Assembly (NCBI GenBank): GCA_000403475.2
Contig: KE159798.1
Span: 258,960 to 322,959, forward strand
Length of the DNA stretch: 64,000 nt
From: Lachnospiraceae bacterium MD308
GTDB taxonomy: Bacteria; Bacillota; Clostridia; Lachnospirales; Lachnospiraceae
Direction of reading: 5' to 3'
The translations under genes were made by a program, and so were the position numbers. Below the pieces are notes generated by a model that ran no database searches, was not told the DNA's origin, and saw nothing but the letters and a program-made list of their open reading frames with translations. Numbering within the stretch: the first letter of the stretch is position 1; each line of letters begins with the position of its first letter. Positions 1-9,630 of the stretch are shown in pieces.

Positions 1-149
1 GTAACACATTTGTAACTGGCTCTACAAACGAGGATATCCACGTAGAGATCTGTTCTAAGTGTCATCCGTTTTATACGGGACAGCAGAAAGCAGCTCAGGC
101 CCGCGGCCGTGTTGATAAGTTCAATAAGAAATACGGAATGGGAAAATAA
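1..149 (+). CDS. rpmE: 50S ribosomal protein L31 (3' part, start outside window)
   Basis: Only the last 48 codons are inside the window; the reading frame begins at base 3 and stops at TAA 147-149. The visible segment [15 protein letters not shown] and the basic tail ending GMGK are typical of bacterial L31, a small protein of the large ribosomal subunit. The visible CxxC pair indicates the zinc-binding form of L31. A clear intrinsic terminator follows 13 bases later, so rpmE is transcribed separately from the next gene. The assignment is firm although the N-terminus is missing. Confidence 0.95.
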   Translation, partial: NTFVTGSTNEDIHVEICSKCHPFYTGQQKAAQARGRVDKFNKKYGMGK

Positions 150-162
150 GCTTACAAGTATC

Positions 163-194
163 GGGTTGAGGTTTTTAAAATCTCAACCCTTTTT
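163..194 (+). terminator. Intrinsic terminator after rpmE
   Basis: An 8-bp perfect stem GGGTTGAG / CTCAACCC is separated by an 11-base A/T-rich loop and followed directly by five T residues. It lies between the rpmE stop and the ribosome binding site of the DUF1385 gene. Confidence 0.85.
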
Positions 195-209
195 GTTAAA
201 GGAGAATTT

Positions 210-1133
210 ATGAAGTCATCAAATATCGGCGGCCAGGCAGTTCTTGAGGGAATTATGATGAAGCACGAGGACGAATATTCTGTTGCCGTGAGGAAACCAG
301 ACGGAGAGATTTTCGTGAAAAAGGATGAGTATCATGGCGTGATCGGATGGAAGCCGCTTAAGAAGGTTCCATTTATCAGGGGAGTGTTTAATTTTATAGA
401 TTCTATGGTACTTGGTATTCAGGCGTTGACATACTCGGCAGATATTTATGAGGAGGAAGATGAGCACGATACAAAAGACAAGAAAAAAAAGTTTATTACG
501 ACATGTGTGACTTTCTTTTCCGTGGCGGCGGCAATTGGTATTTTTGTGGTGCTGCCTTACTTCCTCTCTTCTTTATTATTAAAGCCGGTTGTTTCTTCCT
601 ACACATGGTGTACGGTTTTCGAGGGATTTATGCGAATCGGCATGTTTATTGTCTACGTGCTTTTGATCTCGCGGATGGAAGACATACAGCGTACGTTCAT
701 GTATCACGGCGCGGAGCACAAATGTATTAATTGTATCGAGCATGGACTTCCGCTGACGGTTGACAATGTGAGAAAAAGTTCGAGGCAGCACAAGCGCTGC
801 GGAACCAGCTTTTTGTTTTTTGTGTGTGCAATCGGTATTATTCTGCTGCTGCTTATACAGGTAGAGTCACCGCTTCTCAGAGTGGTGGTGCGGATTGCGC
901 TTCTTCCTGTTATTGCAGGTATTTCGTATGAAATTCTAAAGCTGGCGGGCAGAAGTGAAAATCCGTTGGTGAATTTTTTTAGCAAACCGGGGCTTGCGAT
1001 ACAGAGATTGACAACAAAGGAGCCGGACGACGATATGATTGAGGTGGCAATTCGGGCAGTGGAGGCAGTGTTTGACTGGAAAAAGTATGAGGCAGAAAAC
1101 TTTGGAAATGCAGAAGATTTTTCGGGAAGGTAA
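210..1133 (+). CDS. DUF1385 family membrane protein (YqhQ-like)
   Basis: A 307-residue integral membrane protein of the DUF1385 family, whose biochemical role is not established. The N-terminal GGQAVLEGIMMK segment, the YHGAEHK motif near residue 165 and RCGTSF near residue 196 are the conserved family blocks. Hydrophobic segments are visible around residues 96-120, 137-154, 200-217 and 222-240, with a charged stretch (EEEDEHDTKDKKKK) before the first. AAAGGAG precedes the ATG. The gene sits directly upstream of prmC and prfA, overlapping prmC by 47 bases, an arrangement seen in many Clostridia, which suggests co-transcription with release-factor genes. The link to translation is contextual only. 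Confidence 0.85.
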   Translation: MKSSNIGGQAVLEGIMMKHEDEYSVAVRKPDGEIFVKKDEYHGVIGWKPLKKVPFIRGVFNFIDSMVLGIQALTYSADIYEEEDEHDTKDKKKKFITTCVTFFSVAAAIGIFVVLPYFLSSLLLKPVVSSYTWCTVFEGFMRIGMFIVYVLLISRMEDIQRTFMYHGAEHKCINCIEHGLPLTVDNVRKSSRQHKRCGTSFLFFVCAIGIILLLLIQVESPLLRVVVRIALLPVIAGISYEILKLAGRSENPLVNFFSKPGLAIQRLTTKEPDDDMIEVAIRAVEAVFDWKKYEAENFGNAEDFSGR

Positions 1134-1950
1134 AGCTATTTTGGAAGAGGCGGGAATCGCGGACGCCGAACTGGATGCATGGTATCTGCTTGAGTATGTG
1201 ACGGGAATCAGTCGTGCTTCCTACTATGGGGAGCCGAAAAGAGCGCTGAGCGACGAGGAACAAAAGAAATACTTTACTTATATTGAGGAACGTCGAAAAA
1301 GGATTCCTCTCCAGCATCTTACCGGGGAGCAGATGTTTATGGGGCTGCCATTTTACGTGAATAGACATGTTCTGATCCCCAGGCAGGATACGGAAGTTCT
1401 GGTGGAGTGTGCGATGAAGCGGATGAAGGCAGGTATGAGGATTTTGGATATGTGTACCGGGTCGGGATGTATACTGCTGAGCCTTCTTCGATTGTGCAGG
1501 GAAAAAGGGGTGACAGGAATTGGAGTCGATATTTCCCGGGAAGCACTGAGTGTGGCGGAGGAGAATGCATTGAGACTTGATGTGACGGCAAAGCTTGTGC
1601 AGGGAGATTTGTTCGAGAATCTAAGGCCTGAAAAGAATTTTGATATGATTGTATCGAATCCACCCTATATCCCGACTGCCGTGATTGCTAAGCTTCAGGA
1701 GGAAGTGAAGTTCTATGATCCGTGGATTGCTCTTGACGGCAGGGAGGATGGGCTATTCTTTTACAGAAGGATTATAGAGGAGAGTATTTTGTATCTAAAA
1801 AAAGAAGGCTGGCTGTTATTGGAAATCGGATGTGAACAGAGCCGGGCGGTATGCGGGCTGATGGAAGCAGCCGGTTATGAAGAGATAAAGGTGAAAAAGG
1901 ATTTGGCAGGTCTTGACCGCGTTGTGATGGGCATGTACAATGGAGAATAG
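1087..1950 (+). CDS. prmC: Peptide chain release factor N5-glutamine methyltransferase
   Basis: PrmC uses S-adenosylmethionine to methylate the glutamine of the GGQ motif in release factors RF1 and RF2. The protein has an N-terminal helical domain (about residues 1-85), a Rossmann methyltransferase domain with the SAM loop DMCTGSGC near residue 121, and the catalytic NPPY motif at about 191-194 that holds the substrate glutamine. The start is uncertain: ATG 1087 gives 287 residues, ATG 1108 gives 280, and an in-frame start exists at 1039. I prefer 1087 because family members begin about ten residues before the REG segment. The gene overlaps the end of the DUF1385 gene and is followed at once by prfA, its substrate. 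Confidence 0.93.
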   Translation: MRQKTLEMQKIFREGKAILEEAGIADAELDAWYLLEYVTGISRASYYGEPKRALSDEEQKKYFTYIEERRKRIPLQHLTGEQMFMGLPFYVNRHVLIPRQDTEVLVECAMKRMKAGMRILDMCTGSGCILLSLLRLCREKGVTGIGVDISREALSVAEENALRLDVTAKLVQGDLFENLRPEKNFDMIVSNPPYIPTAVIAKLQEEVKFYDPWIALDGREDGLFFYRRIIEESILYLKKEGWLLLEIGCEQSRAVCGLMEAAGYEEIKVKKDLAGLDRVVMGMYNGE

Positions 1951-1971
1951 TTGTTATTAGGAGGATATAAG

Positions 1972-3042
1972 ATGTTTGACAAGTTAGAAGATTTACTTAT
2001 TCGCTTGGAGGAGATACTCAGCGAGCTTTCTGAGCCGGATGTGGCCAGTGACCAGAACAGGTTCCGCAAACTGATGAAAGAGCAGAACGATCTGACTCCC
2101 ATTGTGGAGACATATAAGGAATATAAAAGCTGTAAGCAGGCCATTGAGGACAGTCTGCAGATGCTTGAGGAAGAAAGCGACGAAGAGATGCGCGAGCTTG
2201 CCAAGGAGGAGCTTAATGATTCCAAGGCCAAGGTGGAGGAGTTAGAGCATGACCTTAAGGTGCTGCTGCTTCCGAAAGATCCCAACGATGACAAGAATGT
2301 CATGGTAGAAATCCGCGCAGGGGCTGGCGGCGACGAGGCAGCGTTGTTTGCGGCGGAGATCTACCGCATGTACATCCATTTTGCGGAGAGCAGGCGTTGG
2401 AAGGTGGAACTTGTGGAGTGTGAGGAGATCGGCATCGGCGGTATGAAGAATGTAACCTTTATGATTAACGGGAGCGGCGCCTACTCTGTGATGAAATATG
2501 AATCCGGTGTTCACCGTGTACAGCGGGTGCCGGAGACAGAGTCCGGCGGGCGTATTCACACATCCACCATTACTGTGGCAGTTATGCCGGAGGCTGAGGA
2601 AGTGGATGTGCAGATTGATGAGAAGGATATCCGCATTGATGTCATGCGTGCGTCCGGAAACGGCGGGCAGTGTGTCAATACAACGGATTCCGCGGTGCGC
2701 CTGACTCACTATCCGACGGGGATTGTTATCTACAGTCAGACGGAGAAATCGCAGCTTCAGAATAAAGACAAGGCATTTGCCCTCCTGCGTGCAAAACTCT
2801 ATGATATAGAATGTCAGAAGCGGCACGATGCGGAGGCAGAGGCAAGAAAGAGCCAGATCGGCACAGGGGACCGCTCAGAAAAGATCCGTACTTATAATTT
2901 CCCCCAGGGACGTGTGACAGATCACCGGATCGGCCTTACTTTGTATAAACTGGATAAGATTATGAACGGAGACATACAGGAGATTGTCGATGCCTGTATT
3001 GCAGCCGACCAGGCGGCGAAGTTAGCGTCCATGAATGATTAA
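1972..3042 (+). CDS. prfA: Peptide chain release factor 1
   Basis: RF1 recognises UAA and UAG stop codons and triggers peptide release on the ribosome. The 356-residue protein shows the catalytic GGQ motif ([11 protein letters not shown], residues 231-233) and a PxT stop-codon reading motif, here PET at about 187-189 within [17 protein letters not shown] 1972 is chosen because TTAGGAGGA lies at the right distance upstream; an in-frame TTG at 1951 would place the ribosome binding site inside the gene. It directly follows prmC, which modifies its GGQ glutamine, so the pair is a functional operon. Confidence 0.97.
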   Translation: MFDKLEDLLIRLEEILSELSEPDVASDQNRFRKLMKEQNDLTPIVETYKEYKSCKQAIEDSLQMLEEESDEEMRELAKEELNDSKAKVEELEHDLKVLLLPKDPNDDKNVMVEIRAGAGGDEAALFAAEIYRMYIHFAESRRWKVELVECEEIGIGGMKNVTFMINGSGAYSVMKYESGVHRVQRVPETESGGRIHTSTITVAVMPEAEEVDVQIDEKDIRIDVMRASGNGGQCVNTTDSAVRLTHYPTGIVIYSQTEKSQLQNKDKAFALLRAKLYDIECQKRHDAEAEARKSQIGTGDRSEKIRTYNFPQGRVTDHRIGLTLYKLDKIMNGDIQEIVDACIAADQAAKLASMND

Positions 3043-3062
3043 TTAATAAAGGACTATTAATA

Positions 3063-4793
3063 ATGAAAGAAAAACTGAAAAAACTGTTTGCATACTACGG
3101 TCCTTATAAATACTTGTTTTACAGTGATCTGTTTTTTGCAATACTTGGAGCGGCGGTGACCTTGGTCATTCCGCTCATTATCAGATATATTACTAATGAG
3201 GTGGTCTATTTTGGGCCTGACGAGGCAAAACAGGCGGTAATTACCATTGGTCTGGTGCTTCTCGGCCTGATTGCTCTGGAGGTTTTTTGTAATTTTTATA
3301 TTGCATATTATGGGCATATCATGGGGGCGAAGATGGAAGCAGATATGCGTAAGGATATTTTTGGACATTACCAGAAGCTAACCTTCGCCTTTTATGACAA
3401 CCAGAAGGTAGGACACCTCCTTTCACGGATTACCAGCGACCTTTTTGATATCAGCGAGCTTTTGCACCACGGGCCGGAAGATCTGGTGATCTCTGTCATC
3501 AAGATCATCGGCTCTTTTGTGATTCTTCTGGCAGTTAATGTAAAACTGGCGCTCATTATGTTTGCGTTTATTCCGGTTATGGTAATATTTGCCTTTTATT
3601 ATAACGGGAAGATGAAGACTGCATTTGTACATAACCGGGAAAAAATAGCGGATATCAATAGCCAGATTGAGGACAGTCTGGCGGGAATCCGCGTGGTGAA
3701 ATCCTTCGCGAATGAAAATGAAGAGATGAAAAAGTTCAAAGCGGGGAATGATAACTTTGTAAATGCAAAAAAAGTCAGCTATAAGTATATGGGAATCTAT
3801 CATTCCGGGCTTGGAGCTATGACGACGCTGGTCACTGTGGCGGTGATCACATCCGGCGTCGGAATGATGCTGTCCGGGGGCGTTGAGCTTACGGATCTGA
3901 TTACATTCCTTCTTTATATCAATAACTTTACAGATCCGGTGAAGAAGCTGGTCTCGTTTACCGAGCAGTTCCAGAACGGATACTCCGGCTTCGTCCGTTT
4001 CCTGGAGATTCTGGCAATTGCGCCGGATATTGCGGATAAGCCGGGTGCAGCCAGTCTGGAACACGTAGAGGGGAATATTGAGTTTGAAAATGTATCCTTC
4101 CACTATGAGGATACGTCTGAGCAGGTATTAAGCTCCATCAACCTTAAAGTCAGGGCAGGAGAGTATATCGCTCTTGTGGGGCCATCCGGTGTGGGAAAAA
4201 CTACGCTTTGCAGCCTGATTCCAAGATTTTACGAGGTGTCGGAGGGAAAGGTCTGTATCGACGGCATGGATATCCGGGATATCCGGCTGGAGAGTTTAAG
4301 AAATCATATCGGTATCGTGCAGCAGGATGTGTATCTGTTTGCGGGGACCATCATGGACAACATCCGCTACGGGAAGCCGGAAGCCTCTGACGAGGAGGTT
4401 GTGCGGGCGGCGAAACGCGCCAATGCCCATGATTTTATTATGAGCTTTCCTGACGGATATGATACAGATATCGGCCAGAGGGGCGTAAAGCTCTCCGGAG
4501 GGCAGAAACAGAGACTCTCGATTGCCAGGGTATTTTTAAAGAATCCGCCGATTCTCATTTTCGATGAAGCGACTTCGGCCCTTGACAATGAGAGCGAGCA
4601 GGTGGTGCAGAAGTCGCTGGAGAGTCTGGCTAAGAACCGGACAACCTTCGTGATCGCACACCGCCTTACAACGATTCGCAATGCGGGGAAGATTCTTGTG
4701 TTGACGGAAAAAGGAATCGCAGAGCAGGGAACCCACGAAGAGCTTTTAAAGCAAAAAGGCATCTACGAATCTTTGTACCATATGCATTTTTAG
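3063..4793 (+). CDS. ABC transporter, fused permease and ATPase
   Basis: A 576-residue half-transporter of the exporter (ABCB/MsbA) type. The N-terminal half carries about six membrane helices (roughly residues 20-300). The C-terminal ATPase domain has a Walker A motif GPSGVGKTT near residue 373, the signature LSGGQ near 477 and Walker B ILIFDEATSALD near 495-506, followed by an H-loop IAHRLTT. The protein probably works as a homodimer because no second half-transporter gene is adjacent. The gene starts 20 bases after prfA with AAAGGA ahead of the ATG. Substrate unknown; multidrug or lipid export is possible. Confidence 0.92.
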   Translation: MKEKLKKLFAYYGPYKYLFYSDLFFAILGAAVTLVIPLIIRYITNEVVYFGPDEAKQAVITIGLVLLGLIALEVFCNFYIAYYGHIMGAKMEADMRKDIFGHYQKLTFAFYDNQKVGHLLSRITSDLFDISELLHHGPEDLVISVIKIIGSFVILLAVNVKLALIMFAFIPVMVIFAFYYNGKMKTAFVHNREKIADINSQIEDSLAGIRVVKSFANENEEMKKFKAGNDNFVNAKKVSYKYMGIYHSGLGAMTTLVTVAVITSGVGMMLSGGVELTDLITFLLYINNFTDPVKKLVSFTEQFQNGYSGFVRFLEILAIAPDIADKPGAASLEHVEGNIEFENVSFHYEDTSEQVLSSINLKVRAGEYIALVGPSGVGKTTLCSLIPRFYEVSEGKVCIDGMDIRDIRLESLRNHIGIVQQDVYLFAGTIMDNIRYGKPEASDEEVVRAAKRANAHDFIMSFPDGYDTDIGQRGVKLSGGQKQRLSIARVFLKNPPILIFDEATSALDNESEQVVQKSLESLAKNRTTFVIAHRLTTIRNAGKILVLTEKGIAEQGTHEELLKQKGIYESLYHMHF

Positions 4794-4882
4794 CTGACAG
4801 TCCGGCTGTGTAGTGCCTTAAAGTTTACCCGGCCGTGTTGCAGATACAGCTAATAACAGACAGAACAGGAAAAGGATAATTT

Positions 4883-5788
4883 ATGGAAGAAATACAATTT
4901 AAACGGGCAGAACTGGAAGACAGGGAGATTATTTCACAGTATTTAAAGCATCACACGAGTAGGAGCTGTGAGCGTACTTTTGTCAATGTATTCTTATGGT
5001 CCAGGCAGTACCCGGTGAAATGGGCAGTCATCGAGGGCGCTCTCGTGTTTAAGAGCGAGGATGAGGAGCATGTGTCTTATGCTTTCCCGGCGGGGGATGA
5101 CGACAGCATAAAAAAGGCACTTGAGGTCATGAAAAGTTACAGCGAAGAGCGGGGCTATCCGTTTACGATGTACAATATCACGCCGGATAATTTCGCGAAG
5201 CTGGAGGAGTGGTATCCGGGCAGGTTTGAGATTGAGTATGACAGAGATTATGCAGATTATGTGTATGAGACCGAGAAGCTTGCTACTTTGTCCGGCAAGA
5301 AGCTTCATGGGAAACGCAACCATATCAACAAATTCAAAGCCATGTATGAAGGGCGTTGGAGCTATGAACCGATGTCTGAGTCAAACCTGGAGGAGTGTTT
5401 TCAGATGGCGCTTAAATGGCGCAATGAGAATGGCTGTGAGGAGGACGAGGAGAAGAACGCCGAGATGTGTGTAACCCTCAATGCCTTGAGGCTGTTTAAG
5501 GAACTGGAGCTTGTGGGAGGCATCCTGAAGATTGACGGGGAGGTGGCAGCCTTTACCCTTGGGGAGCCGGTCTGTTCGGACACTTTTGTGGTTCATATCG
5601 AGAAGGCTTACGCCGAAGTGCAAGGGGCGTATCCTATGATCAACCAGCAGTTTGTGGAGCATGAGTGCATGGACTATCAGTATGTTAACCGGGAGGAAGA
5701 TACGGGAGCCGAGGGCTTAAGAAAAGCGAAGCTTTCTTACCGTCCGGCATTCATGGTGGAAAAAGGCAACGTGAAGGAAAAACAGTAA
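4883..5788 (+). CDS. DUF2156 domain protein
   Basis: A 301-residue cytoplasmic protein that matches the DUF2156 family, which is related in fold to the C-terminal aminoacyl-lipid synthetase region of MprF and to GNAT-like acyltransferases. The N-terminal block with HHTSRSCERTFVNVFLW and the central GKKLHGKRNHINKF are the recognisable family segments. No membrane helices are seen, so it lacks the flippase part of MprF. It heads a run of four same-strand genes, with only 14 bases to the aminotransferase that follows. The reaction is unknown. Confidence 0.8.
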   Translation: MEEIQFKRAELEDREIISQYLKHHTSRSCERTFVNVFLWSRQYPVKWAVIEGALVFKSEDEEHVSYAFPAGDDDSIKKALEVMKSYSEERGYPFTMYNITPDNFAKLEEWYPGRFEIEYDRDYADYVYETEKLATLSGKKLHGKRNHINKFKAMYEGRWSYEPMSESNLEECFQMALKWRNENGCEEDEEKNAEMCVTLNALRLFKELELVGGILKIDGEVAAFTLGEPVCSDTFVVHIEKAYAEVQGAYPMINQQFVEHECMDYQYVNREEDTGAEGLRKAKLSYRPAFMVEKGNVKEKQ

Positions 5789-5802
5789 AGGAGAAGGAAA
5801 AG

Positions 5803-6990
5803 ATGATTGCAGAGAAGATGAAAAATATGGTGGCGAATAGTTCGGCCATACGTGCGATGTTCGAGGAAGGGAACCGACTGGCAAAAATTTACGGTGCTGA
5901 GAACGTGTTTGATTTCAGCCTTGGCAATCCCAATGTCCCGGCTCCGGAAGCAGTAAAAAAAGCAATATTTGAACTGCTTGAGGAGGAGGACCCGGTGGCG
6001 CTCCACGGCTACACTAACAGCAATTGCGGTTACGGGGATGTGCGGGAAGCAGTTGCCGTATCATTAAATGAAAGATTCGGCACTCATTTTGAGGGAAAAA
6101 ATATCGTCATGACGGTGGGCGCGGCGGGAGGACTTAATGTAATCTTAAAGTCGCTGATTAATCCGGGGGATGAAGTGATTGCCTTTGCGCCATATTTTGG
6201 AGAATATCGTTCTTATACGAACAATTATGACGGGGTACTGGTGGAGATTTCACCCAATACAGAAGATTTTCAGCCAAAGCTTGATGAATTTGAGCAAAAG
6301 ATTACGCCGAAGACGAAAGTGGTTATTGTCAATACGCCGAACAACCCGACGGGAGTTGTGTATTCGGAAGAGACGATAAAGAAGCTGGCGGCTGTCATGG
6401 AGGGAAAACAGAAGGAGTTTGGCACAGATATCTTCCTGATTTCGGATGAGCCGTATCGTGAACTTGTGTATGACGGTGTTCAAGTTCCATATCTGACTAA
6501 ATATTATGCCAATACGATTGTAGGATATTCCTACAGCAAGTCTCTTTCACTGCCGGGCGAGCGTATCGGATATCTGGTAATTCCGGACGAGGTGACAGAC
6601 AGCGAAGAGGTTCTTGCAGCGGCGAATGTTGCTACACGTATTTTGGGCTTTGTGAATGCACCGACTCTTCAGCAGAAGATCGTGGCGAAGTGTATGAACG
6701 AAAAGACGGATATTTCCTACTATGACCGTAACCGGGAGGCGCTGTATCAGGGACTTAGGGACTGCGGATTTTCCTGTATTAAACCTCAGGGGGCGTTCTA
6801 TCTTTTTGTGAAATCTCCGGTAGCTGATGAGAAGGAGTTCTGTGCGGCGGCAAAGAAGTATAATCTTCTTATCGTTCCGGGAAGTTCTTTTGCATGTCCG
6901 GGCTATGTTCGGCTAGCTTACTGCGTCTCCTATGAGACGATCATCAATTCCCTGCCCAAATTCCGGGAACTGGCAAAGGAGTATTTTTAG
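5803..6990 (+). CDS. Pyridoxal phosphate-dependent aminotransferase (class I/II)
   Basis: A 395-residue fold-type I aminotransferase. The cofactor lysine is visible in the motif SYSKSLSLPGERIGY at about residue 246, with NNPTG (TPNNPTGVVYS) near 173 and a C-terminal carboxylate-binding arginine region VRLAYC. The substrate cannot be read from the sequence; relatives act on aspartate, aromatic amino acids or alanine. AAGGAGAAGGAAAAG precedes the ATG. The next gene, a HisC-like aminotransferase, starts at the base after the stop codon, so the two are probably co-translated. Confidence 0.9.
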   Translation: MIAEKMKNMVANSSAIRAMFEEGNRLAKIYGAENVFDFSLGNPNVPAPEAVKKAIFELLEEEDPVALHGYTNSNCGYGDVREAVAVSLNERFGTHFEGKNIVMTVGAAGGLNVILKSLINPGDEVIAFAPYFGEYRSYTNNYDGVLVEISPNTEDFQPKLDEFEQKITPKTKVVIVNTPNNPTGVVYSEETIKKLAAVMEGKQKEFGTDIFLISDEPYRELVYDGVQVPYLTKYYANTIVGYSYSKSLSLPGERIGYLVIPDEVTDSEEVLAAANVATRILGFVNAPTLQQKIVAKCMNEKTDISYYDRNREALYQGLRDCGFSCIKPQGAFYLFVKSPVADEKEFCAAAKKYNLLIVPGSSFACPGYVRLAYCVSYETIINSLPKFRELAKEYF

Positions 6991-8049
6991 ATGAAAGCAT
7001 TTGAGAAAAATATCCGAAAGGTAGAGCCTTATGTTCCGGGAGAGCAGCCTTGGCAGACGGTGATAAAGTTAAATACGAATGAGAATCCTTACCCTCCTGC
7101 GCCGGGGGTTGCGCAGGTACTTCACACTATGGATGCAGACAGATTTAAACTATATCCGGACCCGACCGCAGGAGAGCTTGTGAAGGCGCTGGCCGATTAT
7201 TACGATGTGAGCGAGGAGCAGGTGTTTGTGGGCGTTGGCTCTGACGATGTACTGTCCATGTGTTTTCTCACGTTTTTTAATTCGGAAAAACCTGTGCTTT
7301 TTCCGGATATTACGTATTCTTTTTATAAAGTATGGGCGAACCTTTATAGAATACCTTATGAGTGTTGCCCGGTGGATGAGAATTTCCGTATCGTGAAGGA
7401 AGATTATTTTAGGGAAAATGGAGGGATTATCTTCCCAAATCCCAATGCGCCCACGGGACTTTACCTGGAGCTGTGTGAGGTGGAGGAGATTATTGCCCAC
7501 AACCGGGACGTGATTGTGATTGTAGATGAGGCGTATATAGATTTTGCCGGGAAATCAGCGTTAGAGCTTATTGAAAAGTATGATAACCTGATTGTCGTCC
7601 AGACATTTTCTAAAGCGCGCTCTATGGCAGGTATGAGGATTGGATATGCAATCAGCAACCCATTGCTGATTCAGTATCTCAACGATGCGAAGTATTCCTT
7701 CAATTCCTATACCATGAGTCAGGCTGCGATTGCCTGCGGCGTGGAAGCGGTGAAGGATAAGGAATATTTTGAGAACGGAATCCGTAAGATAATTAACACC
7801 AGAGAATGGGCGAAAAAGGAGCTTGGGCGGCTTGGATTTACATGCCTTGATTCTGAGGCGAATTTTATCTTTGCGACCCACCCGAAGTATGATATTAAAA
7901 AGATGTATGAGGCGCTGAAAAACGAGGCGAAGATCTATGTGCGTTATTGGGGCAGTGAGCGGATTGAGCAGTATATCCGCATAACTGTCGGCACAAAGGA
8001 TGAGATGGATGCGCTGCTCGGATTTTTAGAAGGGTATACGCAGAAATAA
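6991..8049 (+). CDS. hisC: Histidinol-phosphate aminotransferase-like protein
   Basis: A 352-residue fold-type I PLP enzyme of the HisC branch. It starts with the family pattern of an N-terminal VEPYVPGEQPW segment, has KLNTNENPYPPAPGV, and its cofactor lysine (TFSKARSMAGMRIGYA) is at about residue 208. HisC transfers an amino group to imidazole-acetol phosphate in histidine synthesis; members of this branch can also act on aromatic or threonine-phosphate substrates. No other his genes are present nearby, so histidine synthesis is not confirmed by context. The start abuts the stop of the preceding aminotransferase. Confidence 0.85.
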   Translation: MKAFEKNIRKVEPYVPGEQPWQTVIKLNTNENPYPPAPGVAQVLHTMDADRFKLYPDPTAGELVKALADYYDVSEEQVFVGVGSDDVLSMCFLTFFNSEKPVLFPDITYSFYKVWANLYRIPYECCPVDENFRIVKEDYFRENGGIIFPNPNAPTGLYLELCEVEEIIAHNRDVIVIVDEAYIDFAGKSALELIEKYDNLIVVQTFSKARSMAGMRIGYAISNPLLIQYLNDAKYSFNSYTMSQAAIACGVEAVKDKEYFENGIRKIINTREWAKKELGRLGFTCLDSEANFIFATHPKYDIKKMYEALKNEAKIYVRYWGSERIEQYIRITVGTKDEMDALLGFLEGYTQK

Positions 8050-8075
8050 ATTAGAACATATAAAGGGAGAATGCT

Positions 8076-8588
8076 ATGACAGAGACATTAATTCAGGGGA
8101 TTATCGATGCACTGGGAGGCAGTGTGGGAAAAGAAGTGATCGTGTTTATTATTTCCATGATTCCGATCCTGGAGCTTAGAGGGGCGCTTTTGGTTGCAGG
8201 GCCTTTGCTTGGCGTTCCGGTATCGGTTGCAGTGCCTATAAGCGTTATCGGAAATATTATTCCTGTGCCGTTTATCCTTCTTTTAATCACTCCTATATTT
8301 CAGTGGATGAAGGGGACGAAACTTTTCCGTCCTATGGTGGAAAAGCTTGAGAGCAAAGCTATGAGTAAAAGCGATCAGATTGAAAAATACGAGTTCTGGG
8401 GACTGGTGCTTTTTGTTGGGATTCCGCTGCCGGGGACTGGGGCGTGGACGGGCTCGCTCATCGCTGCGCTGCTTGGAATTAAGTTTAAGAAGGCATTTCC
8501 GGCGGTGATACTGGGAATTTTGATAGCTACAGTGATTATGTGCTTTATCTCTTATGTGCTGCTTGGAGGAGTGAACCTGATGGGGTAG
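8076..8588 (+). CDS. Small multidrug export protein family (COG2426)
   Basis: A 170-residue hydrophobic protein with the conserved start ELRGALLVAGPLLGVP and the central segment PLPGTGAWTGS, both typical of the COG2426 group annotated as small multidrug export proteins. About four membrane segments are visible, including one near residues 18-35, one near 45-70, one near 110-125 and one near 145-165. The export role in the family name is weakly supported. AAAGGGAG precedes the ATG. It is the last gene of the run that begins at the DUF2156 gene. Confidence 0.85.
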   Translation: MTETLIQGIIDALGGSVGKEVIVFIISMIPILELRGALLVAGPLLGVPVSVAVPISVIGNIIPVPFILLLITPIFQWMKGTKLFRPMVEKLESKAMSKSDQIEKYEFWGLVLFVGIPLPGTGAWTGSLIAALLGIKFKKAFPAVILGILIATVIMCFISYVLLGGVNLMG

Positions 8589-8596
8589 TTTTTTTG

Positions 8597-8625
8597 TTTA
8601 CACAAGTGCCATTTATTGATATAAT
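8597..8625 (+). promoter_or_regulatory. Sigma-A type promoter for the PfkB kinase gene
   Basis: TTTACA and TATAAT are separated by exactly 17 bases. The site lies in the 69-base gap before the kinase start at 8658 and suggests a separate transcript for the kinase and DAHP synthase genes. Confidence 0.75.
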
Positions 8626-8657
8626 ATTAACAGATATAGGAAAAGGAGATTATTAGC

Positions 8658-9626
8658 ATGGACAAATTATATGACATAACCGCGCTTGGAGAACTTTTGA
8701 TTGATTTTGCAATGAACGGGCAGAGCGAACAGGGAAATAATCTGTTTGAGGCGTGTCCTGGAGGAGCGCCTTGCAATGTACTTGCGATGCTGAATAAGCT
8801 AGGCAGGAAGACTGCATTTATTGGAAAGGTTGGCGCTGACCAGTTTGGACGTCTTCTTAAGGAAACGATTTCTGAAGTGGGTATTCATGCAGAAGGGTTA
8901 TGCATGGACGAGGAGATACCGACTACTCTTGCATTTGTACATACATTCCCGGACGGCGACAGGGAGTTTTCCTTTTACCGTAAGCCGGGAGCAGATATGA
9001 TGCTTGATGAGAAGGATGTGAATTATGACATTATCCGGAACTCAAAGGTATTTCATTTCGGAACGTTGTCTATGACAGGAGAACCGGCGAGGACGGCGAC
9101 GAAGAAGGCTCTTGAGACAGCAAAAGAAGCAGGATGCCTCATTACTTTTGATCCTAATCTTCGCCCGCCGCTTTGGAAGACACTGGATGAGGCGAAGGAG
9201 CAGATGGAGTATGGCTTTGGGTACTGTGATGTGTTAAAGATTTCGGACAATGAGATTCAGTTTGTCTCGGGCATGGAAGACTATGACGACGGTATTCGTT
9301 ATTTGCAGGAGAAATACAATATTCCGCTTATTTTCCTCACGATGGGGAAAGAGGGAAGTCGTGCTTACTATAAGGACTTGCGGGTAGAACGCGCAGGATT
9401 CCCGGTGAAGGCCATCGAGACAACCGGAGCGGGAGATACTTTCTGCGGCTGTGCAATTCACGGCGTGTTAAAGTATGGGATTGAGAATCTTGATGAAGAA
9501 AAGTTAGGGGATATCATCAGCTATGCCAATGCGGGAGCTGCCTTGATTACGTTAAAGAAGGGCGCTATTCGCTCTATGCCGGACCCGGAGCAGATTGATG
9601 CTCTGATCAGAGAGCGGAGCGTGTAA
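8658..9626 (+). CDS. PfkB family carbohydrate kinase (fructokinase-like)
   Basis: A 322-residue ribokinase-fold kinase. The first PfkB signature is in GGAPCNVLAMLNKLGRKTAF and the second is the anion hole ETTGAGDTFCG near residue 255, where the aspartate is the catalytic base. The sequence most resembles bacterial fructokinases, but the sugar is not certain. AAAAGGAG lies ahead of the ATG and a consensus-like promoter lies just upstream. Four bases separate it from the DAHP synthase gene, so the two are likely one transcript. Confidence 0.88.
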   Translation: MDKLYDITALGELLIDFAMNGQSEQGNNLFEACPGGAPCNVLAMLNKLGRKTAFIGKVGADQFGRLLKETISEVGIHAEGLCMDEEIPTTLAFVHTFPDGDREFSFYRKPGADMMLDEKDVNYDIIRNSKVFHFGTLSMTGEPARTATKKALETAKEAGCLITFDPNLRPPLWKTLDEAKEQMEYGFGYCDVLKISDNEIQFVSGMEDYDDGIRYLQEKYNIPLIFLTMGKEGSRAYYKDLRVERAGFPVKAIETTGAGDTFCGCAIHGVLKYGIENLDEEKLGDIISYANAGAALITLKKGAIRSMPDPEQIDALIRERSV

Positions 9627-9630
9627 AGCG